Under the pieces are notes generated by a model. It was given only the letters and a program-made list of their open reading frames with translations. It did no database searches and was not told where the DNA came from. Below, in pieces: positions 28,307 to 38,102 of a DNA stretch of 64,000 bases. The stretch's first letter is position 1; each line of letters starts with the position of its first letter. A program made the position numbers and the translations under genes. The DNA comes from Brevundimonas pishanensis (GTDB lineage Bacteria; Pseudomonadota; Alphaproteobacteria; Caulobacterales; Caulobacteraceae), in NCBI RefSeq assembly GCF_022750635.1, contig NZ_JAJKBG010000004.1, positions 124,001-188,000 on the forward strand, written 5' to 3'.

Positions 28307-31300
28307 TTAGTGACCGGGGGTCATGTCCGGTTCGCGACCCGCGCGACGCTCTTCGGCTTCCCACTCTTCGATGAGACGGGTGGTGTATTCCGGCGAACGC
28401 GTGAAGCGGGCCAGAACGCCATAGATCACCGGCACCACGAACAGGGTCAGCAGCGTGGCGAACAGAGCCCCACAGAAGATGACCGAGCCGATGGTCTGGC
28501 GGCTACCGGCACCTGCGCCCTGCCACAGCATCAGCGGCAAGGCACCGAAAGCCGCAGCCAGCGAGGTCATGACGATCGGACGCAGACGCAAGGCGGACGA
28601 TTCGATGATCGCCTCGCGGATGGTTCTGCCCTGATCGCGCAACTGGTTTGCGAACTCGACGATCAGAATGCCGTTCTTGGCCGCGATACCAACCAGAATG
28701 ATCAAGCCGATCTGGCTGTAGATATTCAGGCTGGAGCCGGTCATCAGCAGGCCGAACAGACCCCCTGCGGCGGCCAGCGGGACGGTCAGCATGATCACCG
28801 CCGGCGTGATCCAGCTTTCAAACTGAGCGGCCAGCACGAGGAAAACGAGCAGCAGGGCCAGGATGAAGGCCCACATAACGGCACCACCAGCCTCGGCCTG
28901 ATCGCGTGCGGTGCCACCCCAGCGGATGTTGACGACGCCTTGAGGCTGCTTGGCCACTTCCTTGTTCAGGAACTCGACCGCATCCGAGATGGTCATGCCC
29001 GGACCGAGGTCCGCCGACAGAGTGATAGCGCGCTGGCGGTCCAGACGGCGACGGTCAGGCGTGTCGCCCGAGGTCTTGGTCTTCACCACCGACGACAGAG
29101 GCACCAACTGGCCGGAGCCTGATGCCACATACAGCCCTTCCAGATCCGCAACGCTGCGACGGTTGTCGCGGGCCGTTTGCAAGATCACATCGTATTCCTG
29201 ACCGCCCTTGATGTAGGTGGTCGCACGGCGCGAACCAAACATGGTTTCCAGCGTGCGGCCGATTTGCTGGGTCGATACGCCCAGTGCAGCCGCCTGCTGC
29301 GGGTCCACATCCACCAGAACGCGTGGCGCGTTCGGCTCATAGTTCAGGCGCGGACGCGACAGACCGGGGTTTTCCTGCGCCGCCGCCAGAATAGGCTGAA
29401 GCCAGTTGTAAATCGGGCCATATTCGGCACCTGTGACGATCATTTCGACGGACTTGCCGCCACCACCGCCACCACCGCCACGCTGGAAGGCACCCGGCGT
29501 CGAGGCATTGACCTGCGCGCCAGTCTGGCCACGCAGGCGTCCGTTGATCTCTTGCGCGATCTCGGCAGCCGAGCGGTCACGTTCAGACCAGTCAGCGAGG
29601 TTCAGCACCACGTTGCCGGAGTTATACGATCCGCCACCGAAGCCCGGCGCGGTCAGCATGTAGTTATCGACCTCGCCGGCCTCACGGTATTCCTCGAGGA
29701 TCGGCTCAAGGCCGAGCATGATGCCGCGGATGTAGTCGAAGCTCGCCCCTTCCGGGCCCGCAACACGGACCTGAACGCGACCGCGGTCTTCATCCGGCAC
29801 CAGTTCGCTTGGCAGCAGGAAGGCCATGCCCACCGCGCCCGCACCGATCACAACAACCGCCGCGATCACGCCGCCAACCGCCAAAGGGCGACCGATCAGC
29901 ATGTTCAACGAGTTTACGTAGGAGTTCTTGAGGCGGTCCATCGCACCATCGACGAAACGTCCGACCGCACCGACCGACGAGGTCGGACGCAGGATCTTGG
30001 ACGCCAACATCGGCGAGAGGCTGAGCGCGAGGAAGGCCGAGAAGGCCACAGCCGCAGCAATCGCCGCCGCCAGCTCAACAAACAGACGACCGACATAGCC
30101 CGGCAGGAACATAAGCGGCGCAAACACCGACAGCAGCACGATCGTGGTCGCCACGACGGCGAAGAACACCTGACGGGTCCCGCGCTCTGCGGCGATCAGC
30201 GGCGGCTCGCCCTGATCCAGACGACGCTGGATGTTCTCGACCACCACAATGGCGTCGTCCACCACCAGACCGATCGCCAGCACGAGTGCAAGCAGGGTCA
30301 GAAGGTTCAGCGAGAAGCCCAGCGGGGCCAGAATGATAAAGGTCGCCAGCAGGCAGATCGGTGCCACCACCGACGGAATGATCGCGGCGCGCAGGCTGCC
30401 GAGGAAGATGAAGTTCACCAGCGCCACCAGCGCCATCGAGATGCCGATGGTCAGCCAGACTTCATCAATCGCGTGAGAGGTGAAGACCGAGTTGTCGGTG
30501 CCGACTTCCAGCGTCGTGCCTGCCGGAAGCGAGTCTCGCACCTCTTCCATCAGGGCGCGGGTGCCCTCCGAAATCTGCAGGTCGTTGGACTGGGCCTGAC
30601 GGGTAATGGCCAGACCGATCTGGTCCACGCTGTTACCGCGGAACAGACGGCGATGCTCGACCGCACCCTCTTCAACACGGGCAATGTCACCCAGACGGGT
30701 CACATAGGTTGCCTGTCCGGCCAGAGTGCCGGCAGCGGTCGAAGCGGAGCCGCGCGTGCCGATAGGCAGGTTGGCGAAGTCTTCAGGGCGCGAGTAGTTA
30801 CGCGCCACACGAACGGTATAGTCTTTCTGACTGGCCTCCAGCGAACCGGCCGGCAGTTCGACGTTCTGGCTCGACAGCGAGCTTTCAACGTCCTGCACCG
30901 TCAGACCGCGTGCGGCCATCGCCTGCGAGTCCAGCCAGATGCGCATGGCATAGGTCTGGTCACCAAAGATGTTGACCTGAGCCACACCCGGAACCGTCGC
31001 AAAGCGGTCCACCAGATAGCGGTCCGCATAGTCCGTCAGTTCCAGCCGGTTCAGCGTCGTCGAACGCAGGAACAGGATGATGATCGGCGAAGAGTCCGAG
31101 TCAGCCTTGGACACCGTCGGCGGATCGGCCTGATCGGGCAGACGACCCGTGACGCGCGAAATACGGTCGCGGACGTCGTTGGCGGCATCGTCGATATTAC
31201 GATCGAGCGAGAACTCGATGTTGACGTTCGAGCGGCCGTCGCGGCTGGACGAGGTAATGCGCTCTACGCCCTGAATACCGGCAATCTGCTGCTCGATCGG

Positions 31301-31495
31301 TTCAGTAATCCGGCTCTCGATAACTTCGGCGGAGGCACCGGCATAGCTGGTGCTGACCGACACGACGGGCGGATCAACGTCAGGCAGTTCACGCACCGGC
31401 AGCAGGAAGAACGCCGCCACACCGATAACGCAAAGTACGATGGCACCGACCGCCGCAAAAATGGGGCGGCGGACCGAGAGGTCGGAAAGCATCAT
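28307..31495 (-). CDS. RND multidrug efflux permease (AcrB-like)
   Basis: The 1062-residue protein is an HAE-1-type RND proton antiporter. Twelve membrane helices are arranged as 1+5 and 1+5 around two large periplasmic loops. The proton-relay motif GLVVDDAIVVVENIQRRL lies in helix 4 and the N-terminus is the usual LSVRRPIFAAV. A run of eight glycines followed by KS sits in the second periplasmic half (about residue 680). Its start overlaps the adaptor stop (ATGA). Substrate is unknown and no outer-membrane channel gene is adjacent. Confidence 0.93.
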   Translation of the reverse strand: MMLSDLSVRRPIFAAVGAIVLCVIGVAAFFLLPVRELPDVDPPVVSVSTSYAGASAEVIESRITEPIEQQIAGIQGVERITSSSRDGRSNVNIEFSLDRNIDDAANDVRDRISRVTGRLPDQADPPTVSKADSDSSPIIILFLRSTTLNRLELTDYADRYLVDRFATVPGVAQVNIFGDQTYAMRIWLDSQAMAARGLTVQDVESSLSSQNVELPAGSLEASQKDYTVRVARNYSRPEDFANLPIGTRGSASTAAGTLAGQATYVTRLGDIARVEEGAVEHRRLFRGNSVDQIGLAITRQAQSNDLQISEGTRALMEEVRDSLPAGTTLEVGTDNSVFTSHAIDEVWLTIGISMALVALVNFIFLGSLRAAIIPSVVAPICLLATFIILAPLGFSLNLLTLLALVLAIGLVVDDAIVVVENIQRRLDQGEPPLIAAERGTRQVFFAVVATTIVLLSVFAPLMFLPGYVGRLFVELAAAIAAAVAFSAFLALSLSPMLASKILRPTSSVGAVGRFVDGAMDRLKNSYVNSLNMLIGRPLAVGGVIAAVVVIGAGAVGMAFLLPSELVPDEDRGRVQVRVAGPEGASFDYIRGIMLGLEPILEEYREAGEVDNYMLTAPGFGGGSYNSGNVVLNLADWSERDRSAAEIAQEINGRLRGQTGAQVNASTPGAFQRGGGGGGGGKSVEMIVTGAEYGPIYNWLQPILAAAQENPGLSRPRLNYEPNAPRVLVDVDPQQAAALGVSTQQIGRTLETMFGSRRATTYIKGGQEYDVILQTARDNRRSVADLEGLYVASGSGQLVPLSSVVKTKTSGDTPDRRRLDRQRAITLSADLGPGMTISDAVEFLNKEVAKQPQGVVNIRWGGTARDQAEAGGAVMWAFILALLLVFLVLAAQFESWITPAVIMLTVPLAAAGGLFGLLMTGSSLNIYSQIGLIILVGIAAKNGILIVEFANQLRDQGRTIREAIIESSALRLRPIVMTSLAAAFGALPLMLWQGAGAGSRQTIGSVIFCGALFATLLTLFVVPVIYGVLARFTRSPEYTTRLIEEWEAEERRAGREPDMTPGH

Positions 31496-32682
31496 GGGCG
31501 GGCAGCCGCAGCAGGTGCTGCGCCCTTACCGCCGGCCGGACCGGCACCTTTGCCGCCGCCCTTGCCCGCTTCGCGCACCGGCGCGCCGGGCTGGATACGG
31601 TTCAGGCCGGATGCAACGATACGGTCATTGGCATTCAGACCCGAGATGATCTCGACATTACCGTTTTCAACCACGCCGGTTTGAACCTCGACGCGTTGGG
31701 CCATGGTGCCATCTTCACTACCGGCCAGACGGTACACGAACGCGCCGGCACCTTCGTACTGCACAGCAGCTTCCGGAACCGAGAGCGCTTCGCGTTGGCC
31801 GCGTTGCACAGCCACGCGCATCATCATGCCCGGACGAATGCGTCCACCGGGGTTCGGGAACTCGGCGCGAGCGGTAACCGCGCGGGTTTGCTCGTCAACG
31901 CGAACGTCCATCAGTGCGATGCGGCCCGAGAAGGTTTCACCGGAGAAGGCGTCTGCCGTTGCCGTCAGCGGCGTACCGGCACGCAGGTTCGACAAGAAGC
32001 GCTCGGGCACAGCGAAGTCCACACGGACAGCGCTCATGTCATCCAGCGTGGTGATAACGGTGCCGGGGCTGATGAGCGTACCGGCGGTAACGGTGCTGAG
32101 ACCCAGAACGCCCGCGAACGGAGCGCGCAGAACGCGGTCGCCACGGCGCGCCTCGGCGGCGGAAACGGCAGCGCGTGCCGTGGCCAGCGCCGTCTCGGCT
32201 TGTTCAGCCAGAACGCGAGGAGCGACACCGCGCTCGGCGAGGATCTTGTAGCGGTCGTATTCGCGTTGAGCCTGCGTGAGTTCGGCGCGAGCGGTAATGA
32301 TGGCGGCGTCTTCTTCACGCGCCTGTAGTTCCACCAGAGGCGTTCCGACGGCGACTTGCTGACCGTCACGGAACAGCACGCGGGTCACCAGCTCTGACGT
32401 CGAGGAGGTGATGTTGACCGAACGCAGGCTGCGCGCCACGCCCAGCACCTTCAACTCGTCCGAGAAGCTGCGCGCGACGGGGCTGGTCACTTCGACCTCC
32501 TGCCCGCCACGGCTACCGCGACCGCCGGAACCACCGGGCCCGCCAGGGGCGTCGTTACCGCCCAGGGTGATCTTCAAAAGAGCGGCGACAAGCATCAGCG
32601 CCACGACGGCACCGGCCAAAATAATGAAAAAATGGCGCTTAAACACGCTCGAAACTCTCCCCGACAGTCTGCGGTTTCGCAT
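31492..32682 (-). CDS. RND efflux periplasmic adaptor (membrane fusion protein)
   Basis: The 396-residue protein has an N-terminal membrane anchor (HFFIILAGAVVALMLVAALL), a lipoyl/barrel-sandwich domain split around a coiled-coil hairpin (TARAELTQAQREYDRYKILA, about 115-165), a beta-barrel with SAVRVDFAVPERFLSNLRAG and a membrane-proximal domain. A Gly/Lys/Ala-rich tail ends it. It links the RND permease to an outer-membrane channel. A GTG at 32646 behind GGGGAG is an alternative start (384 residues). First gene of a two-gene operon. Confidence 0.92.
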   Translation of the reverse strand: MRNRRLSGRVSSVFKRHFFIILAGAVVALMLVAALLKITLGGNDAPGGPGGSGGRGSRGGQEVEVTSPVARSFSDELKVLGVARSLRSVNITSSTSELVTRVLFRDGQQVAVGTPLVELQAREEDAAIITARAELTQAQREYDRYKILAERGVAPRVLAEQAETALATARAAVSAAEARRGDRVLRAPFAGVLGLSTVTAGTLISPGTVITTLDDMSAVRVDFAVPERFLSNLRAGTPLTATADAFSGETFSGRIALMDVRVDEQTRAVTARAEFPNPGGRIRPGMMMRVAVQRGQREALSVPEAAVQYEGAGAFVYRLAGSEDGTMAQRVEVQTGVVENGNVEIISGLNANDRIVASGLNRIQPGAPVREAGKGGGKGAGPAGGKGAAPAAAARP

Positions 32683-32745
32683 AGCGCCTTTGAGCGGTGG
32701 CGCAAATGAAACTCATTTAACGCAGCGCAGGGAGTATTCCGTCGA

Positions 32746-33528
32746 TTAAAATCGTCGCCACAATGCCACAATAGGCCCGTCGCCGGCATTCACCTTGCGG
32801 CCTGCAACGGTGGACCGCCAGCCGAACTGGGCAGACCAGTTATCCCAGTGGCGAATCGAACTGATTTCGGCGGTCAGCCAGCGCGCCCCGACCTCGTTCT
32901 GTTCGGCCTCGCCCTGACCGGCATAGACCTGAGCCATTATGGTGTAATGGCGGGCCATATGCATACCGGCGGTCGCCTCGATACGTGTTTCTGTAGGCAG
33001 CTCGTCGCGCCACCTGCGGGCGAGTTGAACCTCCACGAATTTGGAGCGCGACCCCACGAAGGTGTGGCCGGCGAGAAGGCGAAGATCGAACTCCTCGGCA
33101 CCCTGACCGGGGGAACCCCACGCGGCATTGCGTCCATCGCTGTCTGTAACATAGGTCGCCTGTAGCGAGGCGACCGACGGTCCTTTCGAAAGGAACTGCC
33201 AGCGGCCGCCCAACTCGGTCGGTCCCATCCCCCTGAACGAGCGCATTCTATCATCAGCGTCCTGCCAGTCGGTTTTAAGCAGGACAGTCAGATTATCCGT
33301 CACTCCATACTCGGCCCAAAGCGACGCCACATGGTCCAGCCGCTCGTGATGAAGCCGCACCCTGTCGCCATCCTCGTCGAACCCGTGGATCGACCAGACC
33401 GGTTCGTATTTCACAATGGCCTGCCCCTGCCCCTTGGGCTGGTTCCAGGCTCCTGCAACGGCGCTGTGCGGCACAACCAGTGCCGCCGCCCCCAGCGTCA
33501 ACGCCCCCAACACCCCCCGATGTTGCAT
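32746..33528 (-). CDS. Outer-membrane beta-barrel protein, function unknown
   Basis: The 260-residue protein has a signal peptide (LGALTLGAAALVVPHSAVA) followed by alternating amphipathic strands (for example KYEPVWSIHGF, LWAEYGVTDNLTVLLKTDW, FVEVQLARRW) and a C-terminal Phe (VALWRRF). This is a small barrel like the transporter-associated or porin-like families of unknown role. Its start overlaps the stop of the aldolase-like gene by one base (TAATG), so the two are coupled. I do not recognise a named family. Confidence 0.65.
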   Translation of the reverse strand: MQHRGVLGALTLGAAALVVPHSAVAGAWNQPKGQGQAIVKYEPVWSIHGFDEDGDRVRLHHERLDHVASLWAEYGVTDNLTVLLKTDWQDADDRMRSFRGMGPTELGGRWQFLSKGPSVASLQATYVTDSDGRNAAWGSPGQGAEEFDLRLLAGHTFVGSRSKFVEVQLARRWRDELPTETRIEATAGMHMARHYTIMAQVYAGQGEAEQNEVGARWLTAEISSIRHWDNWSAQFGWRSTVAGRKVNAGDGPIVALWRRF

Positions 33529-34292
33529 TAGGCATCATATCCCGGCGACTTGCGATCCAACTGACGAAGAGCCCCCGGCCACGCGAGGCTGGACACCATG
33601 CCAATCGCCTCTCCCTGATGGCGTGTCTCTTCCTGCGCGGCATCGGGTGCATGCAGGACATTTTCGATGCCCGACGAAAGCGCCGCGACCTGTTGTGCGC
33701 AGGCCCGCTCGAGGAAGAAGATACGAACCCAGGCCGCAGCGGCAGTCTCACCAATAGCTAATGTGCCATGATTTCTAAGCAACATCATATGCTTGTCGCC
33801 CATATCTGCGACCAGGCGTTCGCGTTCGTCATGGTTCAGTGCCAGCCCCTCATAGCCGTGATAGGCGACGTCCGCCTGTAACAGGCAGGCGTTCTGGCTC
33901 AGCGGTAGAAGTCCGTGCTGCTGCGCCGCGACGCCCACCCCCGCGACCGTATGCAGGTGAATGACAAAATGGGCGTCGGGTTTCGCTGCATGCACAGCCG
34001 AATGGATGGTGAAGCCTGCCGGATTGATAAAGCTGTCCGTCTCCTGAACGATGTTCCCGTCCAGATCGACCTTCACCAGCGAGGACGCCGTGATCTCTTC
34101 AAAATAGAGGCCATAAGGGTTGATGAGGAAATGCGTCTGCGGCCCTGGAACGCGCGCGGAGATATGGGTGAAAATCATATCGTCCCAGCCGTGCAGCGCC
34201 ACCAGTCGGTAAAGCGCAGCCAGTTCGACACGGGTACGCCACTCGGCTTCAGACACGCTATGGCGGATCGTTGAAACTGTGCCGTCTGCCAT
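33528..34292 (-). CDS. Class II aldolase/adducin family protein
   Basis: The 254-residue protein belongs to PF00596, metal-dependent aldolases and related enzymes. The zinc ligands are visible as HLH (FVIHLHTVAGVG) and the later NHG (LLRNHGTLAIGET). The fold starts at RVELAALYRLVALHGWDDMIFTHISAR. The ATG at 34292 is preceded by GGGAGGAG; an ATG 6 codons upstream overlaps that site. In-operon coupling to an outer-membrane barrel gene is unusual. Substrate unknown; several members of this family are non-enzymatic or of unclear activity. Confidence 0.85.
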   Translation of the reverse strand: MADGTVSTIRHSVSEAEWRTRVELAALYRLVALHGWDDMIFTHISARVPGPQTHFLINPYGLYFEEITASSLVKVDLDGNIVQETDSFINPAGFTIHSAVHAAKPDAHFVIHLHTVAGVGVAAQQHGLLPLSQNACLLQADVAYHGYEGLALNHDERERLVADMGDKHMMLLRNHGTLAIGETAAAAWVRIFFLERACAQQVAALSSGIENVLHAPDAAQEETRHQGEAIGMVSSLAWPGALRQLDRKSPGYDA

Positions 34293-34432
34293 GATCTCCT
34301 CCCGTCGCATTATTTACACTGAACACTGTTCCGTAGGAGCGCTAGCGTCAACCCTCGCGCAGCTTTAGAGTTAACGGTGTTTTCACTGGCGAATCGTAGC
34401 GTAAATCCCTGAACCTTCGGAGTTTCGCGCGT

Positions 34433-35512
34433 TTGTCTTCACCCGACCTGCACCTTTCTGTCCCCTCTCGTTCCGAGGAGTGGGCGAAAGTTATTGCTGC
34501 CGTTCGGTCGCGCCCTGCGGCGGACCAGACCCGTCTGGTGATGGGTGTCGCAGACCTCTACTCGCGCCATGACGCTTCCCCGCCGCAACTGGGTAAGCTG
34601 GCCGCGATTTTCATCGAGCTGGTACGATCCGTCGAAGCCCAAGTGCGACAGGGATTGTCCGAGCGACTGGGCGCTACCGATTGGCTGCCACACGGACTGG
34701 TCCAGATGCTCGCCAGTGACGAAATCGCCATTGCCCGTCCGGTCATTTCGGCCAGTCCTCTATTGAACGACGCCGACCTTCTGCATCTGCTGGCTTCGGC
34801 CTCGACCGAACACCGGCTGCAGATCGCCCTGCGCCCTGATCTGGGTGCCGCAGTTTCCGAGGCGATACTGAATACCGACGAGACACTGTTACTGACTGCA
34901 CTGGCGTCCAATGGATGTGCGCAGATGCCCGCAGACGGCATGATGCGCCTGGTCAACGCCTCGGAGCACATCATCAGCTTGCGACAGCCGTTGCTGGACC
35001 ACCCTAATCTCACCGAGACGTTGGCCGAGAGACTTTATCTCTGGGTGGGCGATATCATGCAGCAAACCCTGTGTGAGCGTTTCCCGCATCATGCCGACCA
35101 ACTGCGCTTGGCGGTTGATGACAGTGTTCGTGTACTGGCCGACGCCCGTGTCGCGCTCAAAATGCACGATACCGGTCGCCTGACACCGGCCAGCTTGCTG
35201 CGGTTCCTGCGCGAAGGTCGGCGCGGTCTATTCATGCAGGGGCTTTGTCTGCTGGCGGAAATCCGCACCGACGAAGCCGATGCAATCATCCGCCAGCCCA
35301 GCGCGCGGCAATTTTACCTCGTGTGTCTGGCAGCCGGTATTGATCGCGCAGCCTTCCCCGAAACGCTCGAAGGGTTGCGTCACGCGGGCGTGAGTGTCCC
35401 GCCACCCCTCATCGACACCGAATTACGCCTCGGAGAGCGGGATCGATATCAGGCCAAACTTGAGCTCAGAGCCCTGCTGGACAGCGTCGCACACGCTCAC
35501 ATTTTCCACTAA
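34433..35512 (+). CDS. DUF2336 domain protein
   Basis: The 359-residue soluble protein is all-helical and HEAT-like (RPVISASPLLNDADLLHLLA, HRLQIALRPDLGAAVSEAIL), typical of DUF2336 proteins found mostly in alphaproteobacteria with no established function. The start is a TTG (34433) with CGGAG upstream at a rather long distance; the next in-frame ATG is about residue 37. It heads a plus-strand group with nadK and an Hpt gene, and a second DUF2336 gene lies 1.4 kb on, facing it. Confidence 0.75.
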   Translation: MSSPDLHLSVPSRSEEWAKVIAAVRSRPAADQTRLVMGVADLYSRHDASPPQLGKLAAIFIELVRSVEAQVRQGLSERLGATDWLPHGLVQMLASDEIAIARPVISASPLLNDADLLHLLASASTEHRLQIALRPDLGAAVSEAILNTDETLLLTALASNGCAQMPADGMMRLVNASEHIISLRQPLLDHPNLTETLAERLYLWVGDIMQQTLCERFPHHADQLRLAVDDSVRVLADARVALKMHDTGRLTPASLLRFLREGRRGLFMQGLCLLAEIRTDEADAIIRQPSARQFYLVCLAAGIDRAAFPETLEGLRHAGVSVPPPLIDTELRLGERDRYQAKLELRALLDSVAHAHIFH

Positions 35513-35549
35513 GTGACGGGTATCGTTTGACACTCGGTGAAAGCTCGGC

Positions 35550-36341
35550 TTGCCTGTGTTTGTGACTCAATCAACGCCCCTACCCTCCCTGCACTTTGTC
35601 GCCAGCGATCGCCCCGAGGCACGCGAGGCGTGCAAAGAACTGCAGGATCGGTACGGCATCGTGCCGCTGGAGCAGGCGGACGTGATTGTCGCGCTGGGTG
35701 GTGACGGCTTCATGCTGGAAACCCTTCACGCCAATCTGCGGGCTCGCAAGCCGGTCTACGGCATGAACTGGGGCTCGGTCGGCTTCCTGATGAACGACTA
35801 TGCCATCGAAGGCCTGCCCGAGCGCGTGGCCGAGGCGGATCGTACCATCATCCACCCGCTGCAGATGGATGCATGGGCCCAGACGGGCGAAGTCCACAGC
35901 GGCCTCGCCATCAACGAGGTTTCGCTCCTGCGCCAAACCCGCCAGACCGCCAAGCTGCGAGTGACAGTTAACGACCGTGTGCGTTTGGAAGAACTGACCT
36001 GCGATGGATGTCTGGTCGCGACCCCGGCGGGTTCTACGGCATACAATCTCTCCGCACACGGGCCGATCATCCCTCTGGATGCGCCCAGTCTGGCTTTGAC
36101 CCCGATCAGTGCCTTCCGCCCGCGCCGCTGGCGTGGTGCCCTGCTGTCCCACACGGCACGCGTCCGTTTCGAAGTTCTGGAAGCCGAAAAGCGTCCGGTT
36201 TCCGCCACTGCGGATAATTTCGAAGTGCGCAACGTTAAGGCCGTCGAAGTGCGCGAACGCCGTGACATCAGTCTCGTTATGATGTTCGACGCTGGCCGTA
36301 CCTATGAAGAACGTGTGCTGGCCGAGCAGTTCGCCGGTTAA
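35550..36341 (+). CDS. nadK: NAD kinase
   Basis: The 263-residue enzyme phosphorylates NAD to NADP. The diagnostic GGDG motif ([16 protein letters not shown]), the NE pair (AINEVSLLR) and the TPAGSTAYN loop are all intact. A TTG at 35550 or GTG at 35556 could be the start; neither has a perfect ribosome-binding site, and I keep the longer form. The upstream DUF2336 gene ends 37 bases earlier, so they may be co-transcribed. Confidence 0.94.
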   Translation: MPVFVTQSTPLPSLHFVASDRPEAREACKELQDRYGIVPLEQADVIVALGGDGFMLETLHANLRARKPVYGMNWGSVGFLMNDYAIEGLPERVAEADRTIIHPLQMDAWAQTGEVHSGLAINEVSLLRQTRQTAKLRVTVNDRVRLEELTCDGCLVATPAGSTAYNLSAHGPIIPLDAPSLALTPISAFRPRRWRGALLSHTARVRFEVLEAEKRPVSATADNFEVRNVKAVEVRERRDISLVMMFDAGRTYEERVLAEQFAG

Positions 36342-36409
36342 GCTTAGAGAAAATCTTAAGCGTAAGCGTTCAGGTTACGACGCCTATAGAACTGTAAGGA
36401 CTGCTCCCC

Positions 36410-36886
36410 GTGTCCCAACCGCCTGAAATGATCCGACGCCCAAACACCTTGCGCACCAAGCTGGGTGGCGGATTTGGCGGAATTGATGCCGCAGCGGTCG
36501 CCCGCGCCGAAGAGGCCCTGAAAGCCCTGTCGTCACAGTTCGACCAGTGGCTGCAGGACGAGATCACCAAGCTGGACGCTGCCGAAGCCGTCATTCGCAA
36601 TGAAGGCTTTACCGAAAAGGCTGCTGAAGGCCTTTATCTGCGCGCGCACGATCTCAAGGGCCTGGGCACCACCTATCAGTACCCACTGGTCACCCGCATT
36701 GCTGGGAGCCTGTGCCGGTTGATGGATGATCCTGTCCAACGCATGAAGTCGCCTTGGCCGCTGATCGAAGCCCATACCAATGCTATTCGCGCCGTCGTGC
36801 GCGATGGCATTCAGGATGAAAACCATCCTGTCGGTGTCGAACTGGCGACCGCACTAGAAGCCGAGGTTCGCGCCCTGGGGCTTTAA
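36410..36886 (+). CDS. Histidine phosphotransfer (Hpt) protein
   Basis: The 158-residue cytosolic protein is a stand-alone Hpt module. The phosphoacceptor is H80 in YLRAHDLKGLGTTYQYP, followed by the helix GSLCRLMDD typical of four-helix Hpt bundles. It presumably relays phosphate between a hybrid kinase and a response regulator. It is not the ChpT fold. The start is GTG 36410 with AAGGA upstream; ATG 36428 is an alternative. Its stop overlaps the convergent DUF2336 stop by 4 bases. Confidence 0.83.
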   Translation: MSQPPEMIRRPNTLRTKLGGGFGGIDAAAVARAEEALKALSSQFDQWLQDEITKLDAAEAVIRNEGFTEKAAEGLYLRAHDLKGLGTTYQYPLVTRIAGSLCRLMDDPVQRMKSPWPLIEAHTNAIRAVVRDGIQDENHPVGVELATALEAEVRALGL

Positions 36887-38028
36887 GCCACGCGGGCCTT
36901 GAGTGCGACGGTGTCCGCAGACGGCACCATGTCCAACCGCTCCATCAGATAATCCAGATCAGCACGGCCAATGGTGTGCATCTGGGTCATGAACCGTTCC
37001 AGCATGCGCTGACGGAACGACTCCGCATCCAGATTTGCCCCTTCGGCCTGAATGGCGCGCCACGTATCGACGCCCGAGCGGAAGGCCGCAAACAGGCGCG
37101 GCGGCAAGCCCGCGCGATCATAGATCGCTCGCAAGCCCAGCGGCCCCGCGTCATGGATCATCAACCACGCGCGGTGATGGGGCACCTGTGCCAATATCGA
37201 CAGCCCGTGCTCGAACAGGGCCATCTGCCCACGCGCAACGGCGCGCAGCAGTAAGGATGCATTCAGCGCCTTGCGTGCATAAAGCCCGCGCACAAACTCC
37301 GGCAGGTTCTCGGCCCGTATCGACTCATCTATCAGGTCCAGCGTGGCCCGTTCGCGGGCGAAATCCGACAGACGGACCGCCGTATTCAACGGCACCTGAT
37401 GGCGCTGAACGAGGTGGTGTTTGACCTGTTCGGTTGCCAGCACGACCAGACGATCGACAATGGACGGCGGCAAAATATTTCGATGTGCCAGCAGGTTGAT
37501 CGTCTCGGCATCATGCCCAAAGCGGTCAATCGCGATGCCCATGGCACGCTCCGACACGTCGGCATTGTCGTTGGCCGATAAGGCGCGGACAGCCTCGACC
37601 ACCGCCTCGGAGGCAATCACCTCCGCCACATCGCGGCTGAGGGCCGGGCGCGAGGCGACGGCCACCTGCACATGGGTGCGCCCTGCCCGCACAATGGCCA
37701 TAAGGTCTTCGTCAGAAAATAACGGCGACTGGCTAATCAGCGGGATAGCAATCGTTTCGACATCCCCCACCAAACGCATCGCCACGTCGTGGGGCATCAG
37801 GTCAGACGACCTCAGTGTGATGACCAATGCCCGCCGCACCAGTTCCGCGACATCGCGCGAGAGGAAGGTGATGATTTTCCGGGCCGCCGCGCGCTCTTCC
37901 TCGCTGAGCTCCAGCTTGAGCATGCTGCGACACAGTTTGTGGGTGGCAGTTGCACGTTCTTCTTCGACCTCTGACCGTATCAGAAGCTTCAGATCACTAT
38001 CGCTGAGCGCGAGGGAGCCACTGTTCAT
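36883..38028 (-). CDS. DUF2336 domain protein
   Basis: The 381-residue helical-repeat protein (ARKIITFLSRDVAELVRRAL, ISQSPLFSDEDLMAIVRAG, HVQVAVASRPALSRDVAEVI) shares the DUF2336 core with the gene at 34433. The common block reads as ISxSPLxxDxDLxxxxxxxxxxxxxQxAxRPxLxxxVxEx in both. It converges on the Hpt gene with a 4-base overlap. Two perfect inverted repeats lie ahead of its start, so it may be tightly regulated. No biochemical function is established for the family. Confidence 0.75.
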   Translation of the reverse strand: MNSGSLALSDSDLKLLIRSEVEEERATATHKLCRSMLKLELSEEERAAARKIITFLSRDVAELVRRALVITLRSSDLMPHDVAMRLVGDVETIAIPLISQSPLFSDEDLMAIVRAGRTHVQVAVASRPALSRDVAEVIASEAVVEAVRALSANDNADVSERAMGIAIDRFGHDAETINLLAHRNILPPSIVDRLVVLATEQVKHHLVQRHQVPLNTAVRLSDFARERATLDLIDESIRAENLPEFVRGLYARKALNASLLLRAVARGQMALFEHGLSILAQVPHHRAWLMIHDAGPLGLRAIYDRAGLPPRLFAAFRSGVDTWRAIQAEGANLDAESFRQRMLERFMTQMHTIGRADLDYLMERLDMVPSADTVALKARVA

Positions 38029-38077
38029 GATACCGCTCTCGGACGGAAGGATGGGAGTCTTAACCCAAGCCTAGCCA

Positions 38078-38099
38078 TAACGACGTTAAGCGGTCGTTA
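38078..38099. promoter_or_regulatory. Inverted repeat TAACGAC-N8-GTCGTTA
   Basis: Perfect seven-base arms separated by GTTAAGCG, 50-71 bases ahead of the DUF2336 start. This is operator-like, or a weak hairpin without a T run. Confidence 0.45.
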
Positions 38100-38102
38100 C
38101 GA

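Noticed and set aside
29177..31684. 835-codon open frame on the plus strand opposite the RND permease and adaptor
   Set aside because: Antisense shadow of strongly recognised genes in GC-rich DNA; the translated sequence has no family features.
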